Of a DNA stretch of 64,000 nt, positions 45,588 through 55,682 are shown piece after piece (the first letter of the stretch is position 1; each line of letters begins with the position of its first letter). A model generated the notes under the pieces. It made no database searches. It was not told the origin of the DNA and saw only the letters and a program-made list of their open reading frames with translations. Position numbers and translations under genes: made by a program. This DNA is from Borrelia coriaceae (GTDB taxonomy: Bacteria > Spirochaetota > Spirochaetia > Borreliales > Borreliaceae): NCBI RefSeq assembly GCF_023035295.1, contig NZ_CP075076.1, positions 186,001 through 250,000 on the forward strand, in the 5' to 3' direction.

Positions 45588-48506
45588 ATGAAGAAAAAAA
45601 AATTTTTTAGCTTAATTTCAAAAACTTATCTAGAAGAATATGATACTGAAGGATGCTATTTTAAACATGAAAGCGGACTAGAAATCTTTGAATTAAAAAA
45701 TAGCAAATTCAAAGAAAATGCCTTTGGAATAGCATTTAAAACTATTCCCTTAAATAATACTGGAGTTGCTCACATCCTAGAGCACACAATCTTCTGCGGT
45801 TCAAACAAATATAGAATAAAAGATCCCTTTCTTTATTTAATGAAAGGAAGTCTAAGCACTTTTTTAAATGCAATGACATTTCCAGACAAGACTCTCTACC
45901 CAGCAGCATCTACAATACAAAAAGATTATTTTAACTTGTTTAAAATATATGCTGATGCTGTTTTCAACCCATTACTTAAAAAAGAAGCGTTCATGCAGGA
46001 AGGTTATAATATAAATCCAACTAACTTTCAACTATCCGGTATTGTTTTAAATGAAATGAAAGGTAATTATTCTAATAAAAATTCTCTAATTAACGAAATT
46101 GCCACCAATTCTCTTTTTTCTGAAGGCACCTATCAATATGACTCTGGAGGCAACCCTATCAATATAATTGACCTCACATACGAAGAATTTATTGAATTTT
46201 ACAAAAAACACTATACACTAGAAAATTGCAAAATATTCTTATTTGGAAATATTGATACTAATAAGAATCTTAATTTTATTGAAAAATATATTCTTAGACC
46301 TTACACAAAAACAAAATCAAATATTAATTATAATATAGACACAACAACAAGATGGAAGCAGGGCAAGACATTAAGTTTTAATATCCCAAAAGAAACTGAA
46401 AATACACTTGGGGTATACGCAATAAACTGGTTATGTACCGACATTAAAAATATCAAAGACAATATCGGACTAGAAATTTTATCAGAAATCCTCTTAGACA
46501 GCTCCTGCCAATTCACCATAAACATGCTAAAAAGCGAAATTGGCGATGTAATAGCTGATGTTAGTGGTATCAACACAGATATAAAAGAATGTGTATTTTC
46601 ATTCGGATTACAAAATGTACTTCCAGGAAAAATAGAAGAATTTAAAAATATGGTTTTTAAAGAACTTAAAGATCTTGTTAAAGTAAAAATTCCAGAAGAA
46701 CTAATACAAGGTATTCTCTTTGGTTATGAATTTTCATTAAAAGAAGAAAAAGGACAAGGCTGGCCTATTTCTTTAATGATTAGAAGTTTTAAAGGTTGGA
46801 TACATGGAATGCACCCAACTGAAACTTTAAAAATCAATTATCACTTGGATGAGATTAAAAATAAGCTAGAAAGAGGAGAACCTTACTTTGAAAATCTAAT
46901 AGAAAAATACTTACTTAATAATAATCATTACACCTTAATCCATTTTAATCCATCAGATAAAACCCTTAAAGAAATGGAAGAAGAAATAGCAAAAAAATTA
47001 ATGAACATAGAAATTAATATTAAAAAAAACCCAAAAAAATTTGCAGAGTTTACTAAAGATTATAACCAATTCAAAGAATATCAAAAAAAGGAAGATCTTA
47101 AATCTGACATTTCTAAGCTTCCTATGTTAAAAATAGATGATTTACCAAAAGAAGTTGAAAAAAGTTTACCTCTTAATGAAACCCCTGAACTTAAGGCACA
47201 TACATTTGAGTTCAAACAAAATAATAATATCTTCAATGTACACTTATTCTTTAAATTAAATTCCCTACAAAAAGAAGATTTTATAACCCTATCTTTATTC
47301 AAAATAGCCATCCAAGATCTATCTACAAAAAATTATTCCTATGTGGATTTAAATAATAAAATTCAAAATACCTTGGGACAACTAAATATATATGAAAGTT
47401 ATGAAGAAGATGTTCAAGGCAATATGATAAATTTATTTAACATTAGTTTTAAATCTTTCAACAATAAAATTCAAGAATCATTTATATTAATTAAAGAAAT
47501 TTTAATCAATATAAATTTTCATAATTACGATAGATTAAAAGAAATAGTTTTAAGCCTAAAAAATGATTTTAAATCAATCCTAATCCCCAAAGGTCACATC
47601 TTTGCAACAACAAGATCAGAATCAAAATTAAGTCAAAGCAAATATCTACTAGAACTTCAACTTGGAATTACAGGAAGAGAATACTGGCACAAAGTCAAGA
47701 CAGATATAGAATCTTTAAAAGAAATTGCCTGTAATCTAGAAAATCTAAGAAATAAAATAATTTGTAAAGATAACCTATCATCCCTGCTGATAGGCAATAC
47801 TAGCGATGTCATTAAAAGATTAGAAAGCGAATTGTCTACATTAAGAGAAAATTTAAGTGGAAAAACCTACCCAACCAATCCGAACACAATATACTTATCA
47901 AATAACAACTTAAAAGAAATAATTATTATTCCATCAAAAATATCTTTTAACTCCATGAGCTTTGTAAGCTATAAAATAAAGGATGAAAATTATCCCAAAA
48001 TTAATTTCTTAACACATATATTAAAAAGCGGAATCTTATGGGAAAAAGTAAGGATTCTAGGAGGAGCATATGGCGCCTTTGCATCCATTACAAACGGAAT
48101 ATTTTCTTTTACATCATATAGAGATCCGAACTTTGTGAAGACATATCAAGCTTTTGAAACATCATTAGAAGAATTGGCTAACAACGCAATCAAAAATGAA
48201 GAGCTTTATACATATTTAATAGGAGTAATTGGTTTAAGTACAAATGTAAAAACAAAATCCACAGAAATATTAGAAAGCTATAAAAGAAAAATACTAAATA
48301 TTAGTGATCAGCTAAGACAAGATATACGAAATGCATACTTTAAAATCACAAGCACAGATATTAAAAATATATCTGAACAAGTATTGCAACAATTAACACG
48401 AAAGAATAGCATCACATCTCTTGTCAATGATGTAACTTACGAAAATGACAAAGAAAAACTAGAAGCATTCATTGGAAAAAAATACAAGATAAAAAAAATA
48501 TATTAA
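45588..48506 (+). CDS. M16C-family zinc metalloprotease (PreP/Cym1 type)
   Basis: The 972-residue protein has the inverted zinc motif HILEHTIFCG (HxxEH, about residue 62), the distal Glu in NEMKG (about 158), and the GxYGAFA-type segment LGGAYGAFASITNG near the C-terminus, matching the single-chain peptide-degrading presequence-protease family, which closes as a two-halved chamber on unfolded peptides. There is no signal peptide, so it is probably cytoplasmic and recycles peptides. It follows the lipoprotein gene by seven bases. Confidence 0.9.
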   Translation: MKKKKFFSLISKTYLEEYDTEGCYFKHESGLEIFELKNSKFKENAFGIAFKTIPLNNTGVAHILEHTIFCGSNKYRIKDPFLYLMKGSLSTFLNAMTFPDKTLYPAASTIQKDYFNLFKIYADAVFNPLLKKEAFMQEGYNINPTNFQLSGIVLNEMKGNYSNKNSLINEIATNSLFSEGTYQYDSGGNPINIIDLTYEEFIEFYKKHYTLENCKIFLFGNIDTNKNLNFIEKYILRPYTKTKSNINYNIDTTTRWKQGKTLSFNIPKETENTLGVYAINWLCTDIKNIKDNIGLEILSEILLDSSCQFTINMLKSEIGDVIADVSGINTDIKECVFSFGLQNVLPGKIEEFKNMVFKELKDLVKVKIPEELIQGILFGYEFSLKEEKGQGWPISLMIRSFKGWIHGMHPTETLKINYHLDEIKNKLERGEPYFENLIEKYLLNNNHYTLIHFNPSDKTLKEMEEEIAKKLMNIEINIKKNPKKFAEFTKDYNQFKEYQKKEDLKSDISKLPMLKIDDLPKEVEKSLPLNETPELKAHTFEFKQNNNIFNVHLFFKLNSLQKEDFITLSLFKIAIQDLSTKNYSYVDLNNKIQNTLGQLNIYESYEEDVQGNMINLFNISFKSFNNKIQESFILIKEILININFHNYDRLKEIVLSLKNDFKSILIPKGHIFATTRSESKLSQSKYLLELQLGITGREYWHKVKTDIESLKEIACNLENLRNKIICKDNLSSLLIGNTSDVIKRLESELSTLRENLSGKTYPTNPNTIYLSNNNLKEIIIIPSKISFNSMSFVSYKIKDENYPKINFLTHILKSGILWEKVRILGGAYGAFASITNGIFSFTSYRDPNFVKTYQAFETSLEELANNAIKNEELYTYLIGVIGLSTNVKTKSTEILESYKRKILNISDQLRQDIRNAYFKITSTDIKNISEQVLQQLTRKNSITSLVNDVTYENDKEKLEAFIGKKYKIKKIY

Positions 48507-48525
48507 TATAATAAAATTAACAAAA

Positions 48526-48774
48526 TTACTTAAGCTTCTTATATTTCTTGTTAAATTTGTCAATTCTACCTGCTGCATCCACAAACGTTTGTTGGCCTGT
48601 ATAAAAGGGATGTGATTTACTTGTAATTTCAACAGTAATTAATGGATACTCCTTACCATCACTATATTTAACCATCTCTTTTGAAGTTAAAGTAGATCTA
48701 GTTAAAAACATTGTACCATTAGCACCATCTTTAAATATTACTAAATTACTAACAGGATGTATATCTTTTTTCAT
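48526..48774 (-). CDS. rpmE: 50S ribosomal protein L31 (zinc-free type B)
   Basis: The 82-residue protein begins [20 protein letters not shown] and contains [21 protein letters not shown], the L31 signature. It has no CxxC zinc motif, placing it with the type B (C-minus) L31 proteins. It is the last gene of the minus-strand run, 60 bases after rho. Confidence 0.95.
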   Translation of the reverse strand: MKKDIHPVSNLVIFKDGANGTMFLTRSTLTSKEMVKYSDGKEYPLITVEITSKSHPFYTGQQTFVDAAGRIDKFNKKYKKLK

Positions 48775-48834
48775 AAAGCGCCTCTCTTAATTGGATCAAA
48801 GTTTAGTCTAAATTTCAAATAAAGTCAATTTTTA

Positions 48835-50382
48835 CTAATCCCCATTACTCATAGTTTTTAGGAAAATTTCATTGTTTTTACTCTTTTTCATCTTTTCAAC
48901 CAAAGCTTCAACACCCTCATAATCATCAAGACCACTTAAAATTTTCCTCATAAGTAAGATTTTAGAACGCTCCTCTTCACTTAATAGCAATTCTTCTTTT
49001 CTTGTCCCTGATTTTTTGATATTAATAGCAGGGAAAAGCCTTCGATCTGCCAAACTTCTATCAAGAATTAACTCCATGTTACCAGTACTTTTAAATTCCT
49101 CAAATATGACTTCATCCATCTTACTTCCAGTATCAACCAAGGCTGTAGCTATAATAGTAAGACTTCCCCCTTCCTCAATATTTCTAGCCGAACCAAAAAA
49201 CCTTTTTGGTTTATGTAAAGCATTAGAATCAACTCCCCCTGAGAGTATCTTACCAGAAGTTGGCATAGTCTGATTATAAGCTCTTGCAAGTCTCGTAATA
49301 GAATCTAAAAGAATAACAACATCTTTTTTATTCTCAACAAGTCTTTTTGCCTTCTCAATAACCATTTCTGCCACTTGTACGTGCCTACTAGCTTGTTCAT
49401 CAAAATTAGATGCAATGACCTCACCCTTAACACCCCGAATCATGTCAGTAACCTCTTCAGGTCTCTCATCAATGAGCAAAATCATTAAAATAATATCTGG
49501 ATAATTAGTAGTAATTGCATTGGCTATTTTTTGAAGCAAAGTAGTCTTACCAGCCTTTGGGGGTGACACTATTAATGCTCTTTGCCCTTTTCCAATAGGT
49601 GCAAAAAGATTAATAAGTCTAGTGGAAATATTACAATTTTCATATTCAAGATCTAACTTAGAACTAGGATATAAAGGTGTTAGATTATCAAAAGGTATTC
49701 TATTTTGTGCAAACGTAGGATCTTGGTCATTAATGCTTTTAATCTTAATCATCGCAAAAAATCTCTCACCATCTCTTGGAGACCTAATCTGCCCATATAA
49801 AATATCTCCTGTCCTTAAATTAAAAAGTCTAATCTGAGACGGCGAAACATAAACATCATTACCTCCTGAAAGATAAGAATTAGATGCTGTACGCAAAAAA
49901 CCATACCCATCACTCAATACATCAAGAACACCAGTAAATAAAACATTAATATTATGTTCAGTTAATATCTTAACAAGCAAAAATATTAATTCAGTCTTCT
50001 TCATTGTTACAGCAATAGTATGATTAGTACCAAGACCCTCAACAACTTTTCTGACTTCAGTAATTGGTTTATCATAAAGACTGTCAATAACTATAAAATC
50101 CTTACCACCTAAAAAATTGATAATGTTGCTTTGTTCAAGAGTCTTAATACTACTTTCCAAAGCTGGATCAGATATATCATAATCAAAATCTGATGGCCCC
50201 CCCCCATTAGATTCTCTTAATTTATCAATATCAGAGTTTTTAAGTCCATTAAAAACAGACTCTTTTTTAGTTACAACCTTAACTATCTTTTTCTTAGAAT
50301 TATCCTCAATCTTGGATTCTTTAGAAGAATTTAAACGCTTCATTTCATCCTCTAAATTAAATTCAGCATATTTTTTATCCAT
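48835..50382 (-). CDS. rho: Transcription termination factor Rho
   Basis: Hexameric RNA helicase that ends transcription. The 515-residue protein is longer than E. coli Rho (419) through an N-terminal extension of about 110 residues rich in Lys, Ser and Asp. It has the RNA-binding domain ([19 protein letters not shown]), Walker [15 protein letters not shown], Walker [16 protein letters not shown], the Q loop [16 protein letters not shown] and R loop [27 protein letters not shown] lies directly before the ATG. The N-terminal extension includes a run of nine G (see repeat entry) encoding Gly-Gly-Gly. Confidence 0.97.
   Translation of the reverse strand: MDKKYAEFNLEDEMKRLNSSKESKIEDNSKKKIVKVVTKKESVFNGLKNSDIDKLRESNGGGPSDFDYDISDPALESSIKTLEQSNIINFLGGKDFIVIDSLYDKPITEVRKVVEGLGTNHTIAVTMKKTELIFLLVKILTEHNINVLFTGVLDVLSDGYGFLRTASNSYLSGGNDVYVSPSQIRLFNLRTGDILYGQIRSPRDGERFFAMIKIKSINDQDPTFAQNRIPFDNLTPLYPSSKLDLEYENCNISTRLINLFAPIGKGQRALIVSPPKAGKTTLLQKIANAITTNYPDIILMILLIDERPEEVTDMIRGVKGEVIASNFDEQASRHVQVAEMVIEKAKRLVENKKDVVILLDSITRLARAYNQTMPTSGKILSGGVDSNALHKPKRFFGSARNIEEGGSLTIIATALVDTGSKMDEVIFEEFKSTGNMELILDRSLADRRLFPAINIKKSGTRKEELLLSEEERSKILLMRKILSGLDDYEGVEALVEKMKKSKNNEIFLKTMSNGD
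50197..50205 (-). repeat. Nine-G homopolymer inside rho
   Basis: Nine C on the plus strand (nine G in the rho message) encode three glycines in the disordered N-terminal extension (NGGGPSD). It is the longest G/C run I see in the window and could slip during replication. Confidence 0.9.
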
Positions 50383-50475
50383 AATCTCCTCTATGAGATA
50401 AATTTTTAAGAAGGGTAAGGGTATTTATTACAAATAATACTTAACCATTAAATAATAAATAAACATAACACTAAT

Positions 50476-50883
50476 TCATTGAAAAGTATCTTTTAATTGT
50501 GAAACTGTAAAAGAAAATAAATCTATACTCTCATTAGACTTAATCATTTCACACTTACCATCAAAGACTATATTATCATTAATAAATATCTTTTTTGTCC
50601 TAACATCACCATATATCTTACAACCACTATTTAAATAAACCTTATTGCTAGCATTAACATTTCCCTTTAAAATTCCCTCAATTATTAATGTATCGCAAAT
50701 TACTACGTCTGTAATAACCTTACTATTTTTACCTATAAAAAGTATTCCTCTTTTTGAAAATATCTCACCTTCAAAAGACGAATCAAGATATAAAGCACCT
50801 TCAAACTTTAACTTTCCTCTGAAAATTAAGCTTGCATCAAGCTTACAATCCCATTTGTAAGAATCTTTAACATTAACATGCAT
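50476..50883 (-). CDS. Bactofilin
   Basis: Bactofilins polymerise without nucleotide into beta-helical filaments that scaffold cell-shape and envelope proteins. The 135-residue protein consists of the beta-helix repeat pattern with regular hydrophobic positions (LIFRGKLKFEGALYLDSSFE, GILFIGKNSKVITDVVICDT, IIEGILKGNVNASNKVYLN) flanked by short polar ends. Its ATG overlaps the hbb stop by one base (TAATG), so the two are co-translated. Its stop is 93 bases before rho. Confidence 0.88.
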   Translation of the reverse strand: MHVNVKDSYKWDCKLDASLIFRGKLKFEGALYLDSSFEGEIFSKRGILFIGKNSKVITDVVICDTLIIEGILKGNVNASNKVYLNSGCKIYGDVRTKKIFINDNIVFDGKCEMIKSNESIDLFSFTVSQLKDTFQ

Positions 50884-51215
50884 TAACTATCACTCTTAAT
50901 GCCCCATACTCGTTCTTTTAAATCTTTTCCTGGACGGAAATAAGCAACATGATGATCTTCAACATTAACATATTCACCTGTTTGAGGATTACGAGCATTC
51001 TGACGACCTTTTCTTTTCCTAAGCTCAAATGTACCAAAAGATCTAAATTCTATGACATTATTATGAGAAAGACTATCCTTAAGTTCTTCAAAAAAAGCAT
51101 CAACCACAAGCCTTATATACTTTTTCTCTAACCTAGCATTGTTATTTTTAATATTTAAAGATATTTTGTCTACAATATCTGATTTAGTAACTTTGGGTCT
51201 TCTTGAAAAAGACAT
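50883..51215 (-). CDS. hbb: Hbb, HU/IHF-family DNA-binding protein
   Basis: Dimeric nucleoid protein that sharply bends DNA. The 110-residue protein has the family body with [41 protein letters not shown] and the arm ending [20 protein letters not shown]. The N-terminal extension [11 protein letters not shown] is longer than in HU. Borrelia Hbb has been studied as an IHF-like bender. It lies 11 bases after rpsT and is coupled to the bactofilin gene. Confidence 0.94.
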   Translation of the reverse strand: MSFSRRPKVTKSDIVDKISLNIKNNNARLEKKYIRLVVDAFFEELKDSLSHNNVIEFRSFGTFELRKRKGRQNARNPQTGEYVNVEDHHVAYFRPGKDLKERVWGIKSDS

Positions 51216-51226
51216 AAGCTGGTTCC

Positions 51227-51484
51227 TTATCGTAATAATAAAATACTCAAATTTGACTTTTTACGTGCAGCTTTGTTCCTATGAATAATTCTTTTTCTAG
51301 CAGCAGTATCTAATTTTTTTGAAACAAATTTAAAAAATTCCAAAGCTTCTTCCTTTTTTCCTTCCCTTATAAGACGAACACAACGTTTTTCTATTGTTTT
51401 TAACTCACTTTTAACACTCACATTTCTCAAATTTCGTTTCAAATTCTGCCGAGCTCGCTTTAATGCTGATGGATTATTGCCCAA
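51227..51484 (-). CDS. rpsT: 30S ribosomal protein S20
   Basis: Small-subunit protein that binds 16S rRNA. The 85-residue basic helical protein starts [21 protein letters not shown], close to the usual N-P-S-A-x-K-R motif, and ends [20 protein letters not shown]. It is followed by hbb after 11 bases. Confidence 0.95.
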   Translation of the reverse strand: MGNNPSALKRARQNLKRNLRNVSVKSELKTIEKRCVRLIREGKKEEALEFFKFVSKKLDTAARKRIIHRNKAARKKSNLSILLLR

Positions 51485-51557
51485 ATTAAACTCCTTAATG
51501 CAGCAAACATGATAATAAATAAATATACCAACTAATTACAATATAGTCAATCATGCA

Positions 51558-52376
51558 TTAAGCATACCTATTGCAATATTTATCAATATAAGAAAACATT
51601 TTATGCATAGAATAAACCATTCCCTCATTATTGATATATATTTTCTTAACAAGCCCTTTTGGATTATAAACAAAAGACAAATAACCATCTCCACTAAATT
51701 CATAAACACTAACAAAGACATTATCAAAAAATTTATAAAAATATTCCTTATGAGAAAAGATCTTCCTCTCATAAACAGAATCATTTCTAAATTCATAAAA
51801 AATAACTAAATCCTTAATAAATAAAATATCGTCTACTATAACTTTAATACTGATAAGTAAAATAACTAAAAATATTATTATATTACCGAATGCAATATAA
51901 CAAACAAGAATGTTAATTACAAATTGGCACAAAAACATCAATAAATAAACACCTGAAATATAATACCTTATTGGCAAATCATGAGGCTTTACAATGAACA
52001 AATCACTTCTCATAATTTTCAGTTTCCTTAAAAAATTTCTTAAATATTCTTTTCGTAACAAACAAATTTTTATTTTAAGTCCATTATTTAAACCCAAGAT
52101 TAACATATTATTCAATAATCGCCTTTCAAGCCACATAATATCACCAAAATCAAAATTAACCCTGAAAAAACATTTTTTATAAAAAATTTTATTTTCTCTG
52201 CACTCAATTTTGTAAAAATACCTTAAACAATAAATTATTACAAAAATATTTATCAACATTAAAAAAAGAATAAAGTTTCCAAAAATATTTTTATACAACG
52301 ACATATAAAATATAAAAAAGCTCACATTAAGAAGAAAAATAAAAATTAACCTAATTTTATAAAGAACCTCATTCAT
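51558..52376 (-). CDS. Four-helix membrane protein with two PH-like soluble parts
   Basis: The 272-residue protein reads as two similar modules. Each begins with a pair of hydrophobic helices (about 8-50 and 142-190) and continues with a soluble beta-rich part (about 53-130 with ENKIFYKKCFFRVNFDFGDI; about 195-270 with NDSVYERKIFSHKEYFYKFF). This 2TM plus beta-domain plan recalls bacterial PH-domain (YdbS/YdbT-type) membrane proteins. No catalytic motif. It lies between ychF and rpsT on the same strand, 24 bases after ychF. The fold call is inference. Confidence 0.7.
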   Translation of the reverse strand: MNEVLYKIRLIFIFLLNVSFFIFYMSLYKNIFGNFILFLMLINIFVIIYCLRYFYKIECRENKIFYKKCFFRVNFDFGDIMWLERRLLNNMLILGLNNGLKIKICLLRKEYLRNFLRKLKIMRSDLFIVKPHDLPIRYYISGVYLLMFLCQFVINILVCYIAFGNIIIFLVILLISIKVIVDDILFIKDLVIFYEFRNDSVYERKIFSHKEYFYKFFDNVFVSVYEFSGDGYLSFVYNPKGLVKKIYINNEGMVYSMHKMFSYIDKYCNRYA

Positions 52377-52400
52377 ATTAAATCAATGTTAATGTTATAT

Positions 52401-53507
52401 TTAAACATTAAATTTAAAGAAAATTATATCACCATCTCTTACCAAGTAATCTTTTCCCTCAAGCCTAAGACGCCCTTTTTCCTTAAGGCCCTGAACACCC
52501 TGAAATTCCACTAAATCGTCAAATGAATACACTTCCGCTTTAATAAAACCTCTCTGAAAATCACTGTGAATGATACCTGCAGCTTCTGGAGCTTTCATTC
52601 CATCTATAAAAGTCCAAGCTCTCACTTCCTGCTCTCCGGCTGTAAAATAGGTTCTTAAACCTAAAGCATAATAAGCCGTTCTTATTAAATTACTAAGACA
52701 ACTATCCTTTATTCCCATAGATTCAAGCATTTCCCTTCGCTCACTCAAGTCCTTAATCTCTGCAAGTTCTGCCTCAATTTTAGCACATAAAATTAAATAA
52801 TTATTACCCTCACTTAGCGCTATATTTTTTACAATATCTGTATATCTATTGCCACAAAGAGAGTTTTCATCAACATTACAAACATATATAACCTTTTTAA
52901 TAGTCAAAAGATTTAAAGATTTGATAAAATCATAACCAAATTCATCGAACTCAAATTCAATTGCAGGCCTAACACCCATTAAATGCTTCTCAAGATTCTT
53001 AAGCACTGAAACAATCATCTTTGCATGTTCACTAACCTTTTTATCAACGCTCTTTACATTTTTTTCATTCTTTAAGATACTTTTCTGTACAGTATCAAGA
53101 TCTGCAAGACATAGTTCTGTATTAATTGTACTTATATCTCTTTGCGGATTTACATCTCCATCTACATGAACAACTTCTCTATCTTCAAAACATCTAACAA
53201 CATGCACAATGATAGAAACCTCACGAATATTTGCCAAAAACTTATTACCAAGCCCCTCACCTCTAGAAGCTCCCTTCACAAGACCTGCAATATCAACGAA
53301 TTCCATTACAGCAGGAATAGTTTTTTTTGATACAACCAAACTAGAAATTTTTGAAAGTCTCTCATCAGGAATTTCCACCATACCTATATTTGGATCAATA
53401 GTACAAAAAGGATAATTAGCAATCTCTGATTTTGATGCTGTCAAGGATGAAAATAAAGTTGATTTACCAACATTGGGCAACCCAACTATTCCCACATTAA
53501 GCGCCAT
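52401..53507 (-). CDS. ychF: YchF/OLA1-family ribosome-associated ATPase
   Basis: Obg-related P-loop protein that in YchF/OLA1 prefers ATP to GTP and binds ribosomes. The 368-residue protein has the P loop GLPNVGKSTLFSSLT near residue 8, switch region AVMEFVDIAGLVKGASRGEGLGNKFLANIRE, the base motif (NVDE in YVCNVDENSL, replacing NKxD), a coiled region and a C-terminal TGS domain with AWTFIDGMKAPEAAGIIHSD. Length is standard. Confidence 0.95.
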   Translation of the reverse strand: MALNVGIVGLPNVGKSTLFSSLTASKSEIANYPFCTIDPNIGMVEIPDERLSKISSLVVSKKTIPAVMEFVDIAGLVKGASRGEGLGNKFLANIREVSIIVHVVRCFEDREVVHVDGDVNPQRDISTINTELCLADLDTVQKSILKNEKNVKSVDKKVSEHAKMIVSVLKNLEKHLMGVRPAIEFEFDEFGYDFIKSLNLLTIKKVIYVCNVDENSLCGNRYTDIVKNIALSEGNNYLILCAKIEAELAEIKDLSERREMLESMGIKDSCLSNLIRTAYYALGLRTYFTAGEQEVRAWTFIDGMKAPEAAGIIHSDFQRGFIKAEVYSFDDLVEFQGVQGLKEKGRLRLEGKDYLVRDGDIIFFKFNV

Positions 53508-53531
53508 AAATAAAACTCCATAAATTCAAAT

Positions 53532-55535
53532 TTAATTAACTAAATATGCAAATTCGCCTCTACCTATCTGTTGATTAAAATTCACCTCAACAGATAGATT
53601 GTAATATCCATTATGTTCTTGAAGACCTGGATAATCATACTCAAGCAAATAAGTTCCTGTCTTTTGCTTCATCATTAAATCATAAACCCTAGACACCCCC
53701 TCATAAGATGAAAAAGGAATAATTGCACCACCAGTTTCATTGACTAAATACTGTAATTTAGGATCAATAACATTATTACCAAATAATATCAAATAAAATC
53801 TAATGTCATTATTCTTGTAATAATTTAAAATAGTATCTATAGAATACCTATTAAAGGCAGAACGATTCAGCTCCCCATTACTAAAATAAATCACAGCCCT
53901 TTTTACACTCTTTGACATAAGCTCAGAACCTGCAAGTTTAAGACTAACATCAGTCTTTACATAATTTGAATCATAAGAGCCAAGAGAATTAGTCTTATGA
54001 ATAGTGCTTACCAAACTTTCAATATTATCTACTAAAGGCACACTTGTTGCATTGACAAAACTAAACTTTTTGTTTGTCCTAGACTTTATAAGGGTATTTA
54101 CACTCATAATCTGCTCTGACTCATAATTTTTCATAGCAAAAGATTTATCAAAAACAATTGCAATATTCATATCATTAGAAGTATTAATATCATAAGCAAT
54201 TTTAGGATTAACAATATAGTATTTTTCATTAGCAATCGCAAAATTTTCACGCTTCAAGCCTACAACTGGTAAGCCATTCCTATTGCTAACATTAAGTTCA
54301 ACATAAATTTTAGGACCACCTCCAACTCTAATCACTCGACGTACATCAACATTTAGACTATCATAAACACTAACATCACTTTTATAAATCGAAATCTGAG
54401 CATTATCAAAGTCTGAAACAATAATTTGCTTATTAACATCAATAATTGAAGATGAAATTTTAGAATCAATATTACCTGCTTTTAAAAGCTTAACAAATGT
54501 TTTTCTTAAAACACTATACCTATAAACCCCATACTTTGAAGATATAATAATATTATTACCTGTAACATCACTACTAAGACCCTCTATTCCTTCAAAAGAA
54601 GTTTCAATAGAATATAAATGATTTCCACTAGTATCAAAAACCTCAATGGAATTTTTAACAGCATCAGCAACATAAATATTTCCATTTAAATACGTCACAC
54701 CTGTAGGACCTAAAAGCCCTGTATACCCAACCGTTTTAAAACCAAAATGCAAAATAAAATTGCCCTTAGGATCGAATTTACTTATTCGCTTATTTCCCCA
54801 CTCACTAACATAAATATAATCTCGCTCATCAACCGTCATGTATTGAGGAGCAAGTAATTCACCAGCCTCAGTACCTTTTTTACCAATCGAACCCTTTTTA
54901 ATACCAAAAACTTTATCATATATACCAATTTCATCATTTGAACAAAGTGTCACATACAATAGTTCGCCAAGTTCAATTACGTCATAAGGCGACTTTAAAG
55001 AAGTAATCCCATCCTTAACCACAACATGAATATTATTGTTAGCATCAAAATGTAATATTTCATTTCCTACAAAATTTACAGCATAATACCCACCATATTG
55101 ATCAGATCTTAAAGATGTAATCTGATATCCATTTGGTCGTCTGTAAATAGAATTAGTAAGAGACGCAACTTGTACAAATCTTTCAACATCAAGTTCATTA
55201 CTCAATGATATACCTCTTCTCTGTTCAATTATAGAGATTAACTGCCTAAGATAAGCGACCTTATATCCTTGTGACTGCAAATTTCGCCATTCCATCAAAG
55301 CTTCCTCAACATATCCCAATCTATAATAAACATTACCTATCCAAAAACGATAATCAAGATTACTTGGATCAAAACTTAAAACTTTATTAAAAGATAATAA
55401 AGCATCATCATAAAGACCGTTATTATAAGAATTAAGTGCCCATTTAAATTCATCTTGAGCATCTTTATTGGTAACTATGCCTTGAGAATTTAAAGCAAAT
55501 ACACTTATAAAAAATACCTTAAATATCAAAATCAT
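53532..55535 (-). CDS. Secreted TPR-NHL-VWA-like protein
   Basis: Start set at ATG 55535, giving a signal peptide (MILIFKVFFISVFALNSQG) and 667 residues; a longer in-frame TTG start (55610) falls on top of TATAAT boxes that look like the promoter. Domains: TPR-like repeats (about 25-110), an NHL-type beta-propeller region (about 130-400, with QYMTVDERDYIYVSEWGNKR), and a VWA-like domain (about 440-640) with FDKSFAM where an integrin-type metal site would read DxSxS. This suggests a periplasmic or surface interaction protein. 24 bases before ychF, same strand. Confidence 0.78.
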   Translation of the reverse strand: MILIFKVFFISVFALNSQGIVTNKDAQDEFKWALNSYNNGLYDDALLSFNKVLSFDPSNLDYRFWIGNVYYRLGYVEEALMEWRNLQSQGYKVAYLRQLISIIEQRRGISLSNELDVERFVQVASLTNSIYRRPNGYQITSLRSDQYGGYYAVNFVGNEILHFDANNNIHVVVKDGITSLKSPYDVIELGELLYVTLCSNDEIGIYDKVFGIKKGSIGKKGTEAGELLAPQYMTVDERDYIYVSEWGNKRISKFDPKGNFILHFGFKTVGYTGLLGPTGVTYLNGNIYVADAVKNSIEVFDTSGNHLYSIETSFEGIEGLSSDVTGNNIIISSKYGVYRYSVLRKTFVKLLKAGNIDSKISSSIIDVNKQIIVSDFDNAQISIYKSDVSVYDSLNVDVRRVIRVGGGPKIYVELNVSNRNGLPVVGLKRENFAIANEKYYIVNPKIAYDINTSNDMNIAIVFDKSFAMKNYESEQIMSVNTLIKSRTNKKFSFVNATSVPLVDNIESLVSTIHKTNSLGSYDSNYVKTDVSLKLAGSELMSKSVKRAVIYFSNGELNRSAFNRYSIDTILNYYKNNDIRFYLILFGNNVIDPKLQYLVNETGGAIIPFSSYEGVSRVYDLMMKQKTGTYLLEYDYPGLQEHNGYYNLSVEVNFNQQIGRGEFAYLVN

Positions 55536-55682
55536 TCTTTTTATATTTAAGCAAATACTATGTAAATCTGGTACTGTTATACAAAACATATTATATATTA
55601 TACTATGCAATATCGTATATTAATATCTACACGAGTTAATATGCAATATATTTTTATAGATAGATAAAAAAAAGAGGAAAAA

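Noticed and set aside
55536..55610. Upstream extension of the TPR-NHL-VWA gene from a TTG
   Set aside because: The extra codons cover TATAAT-like boxes and would bury the signal peptide 25 residues inside the protein.
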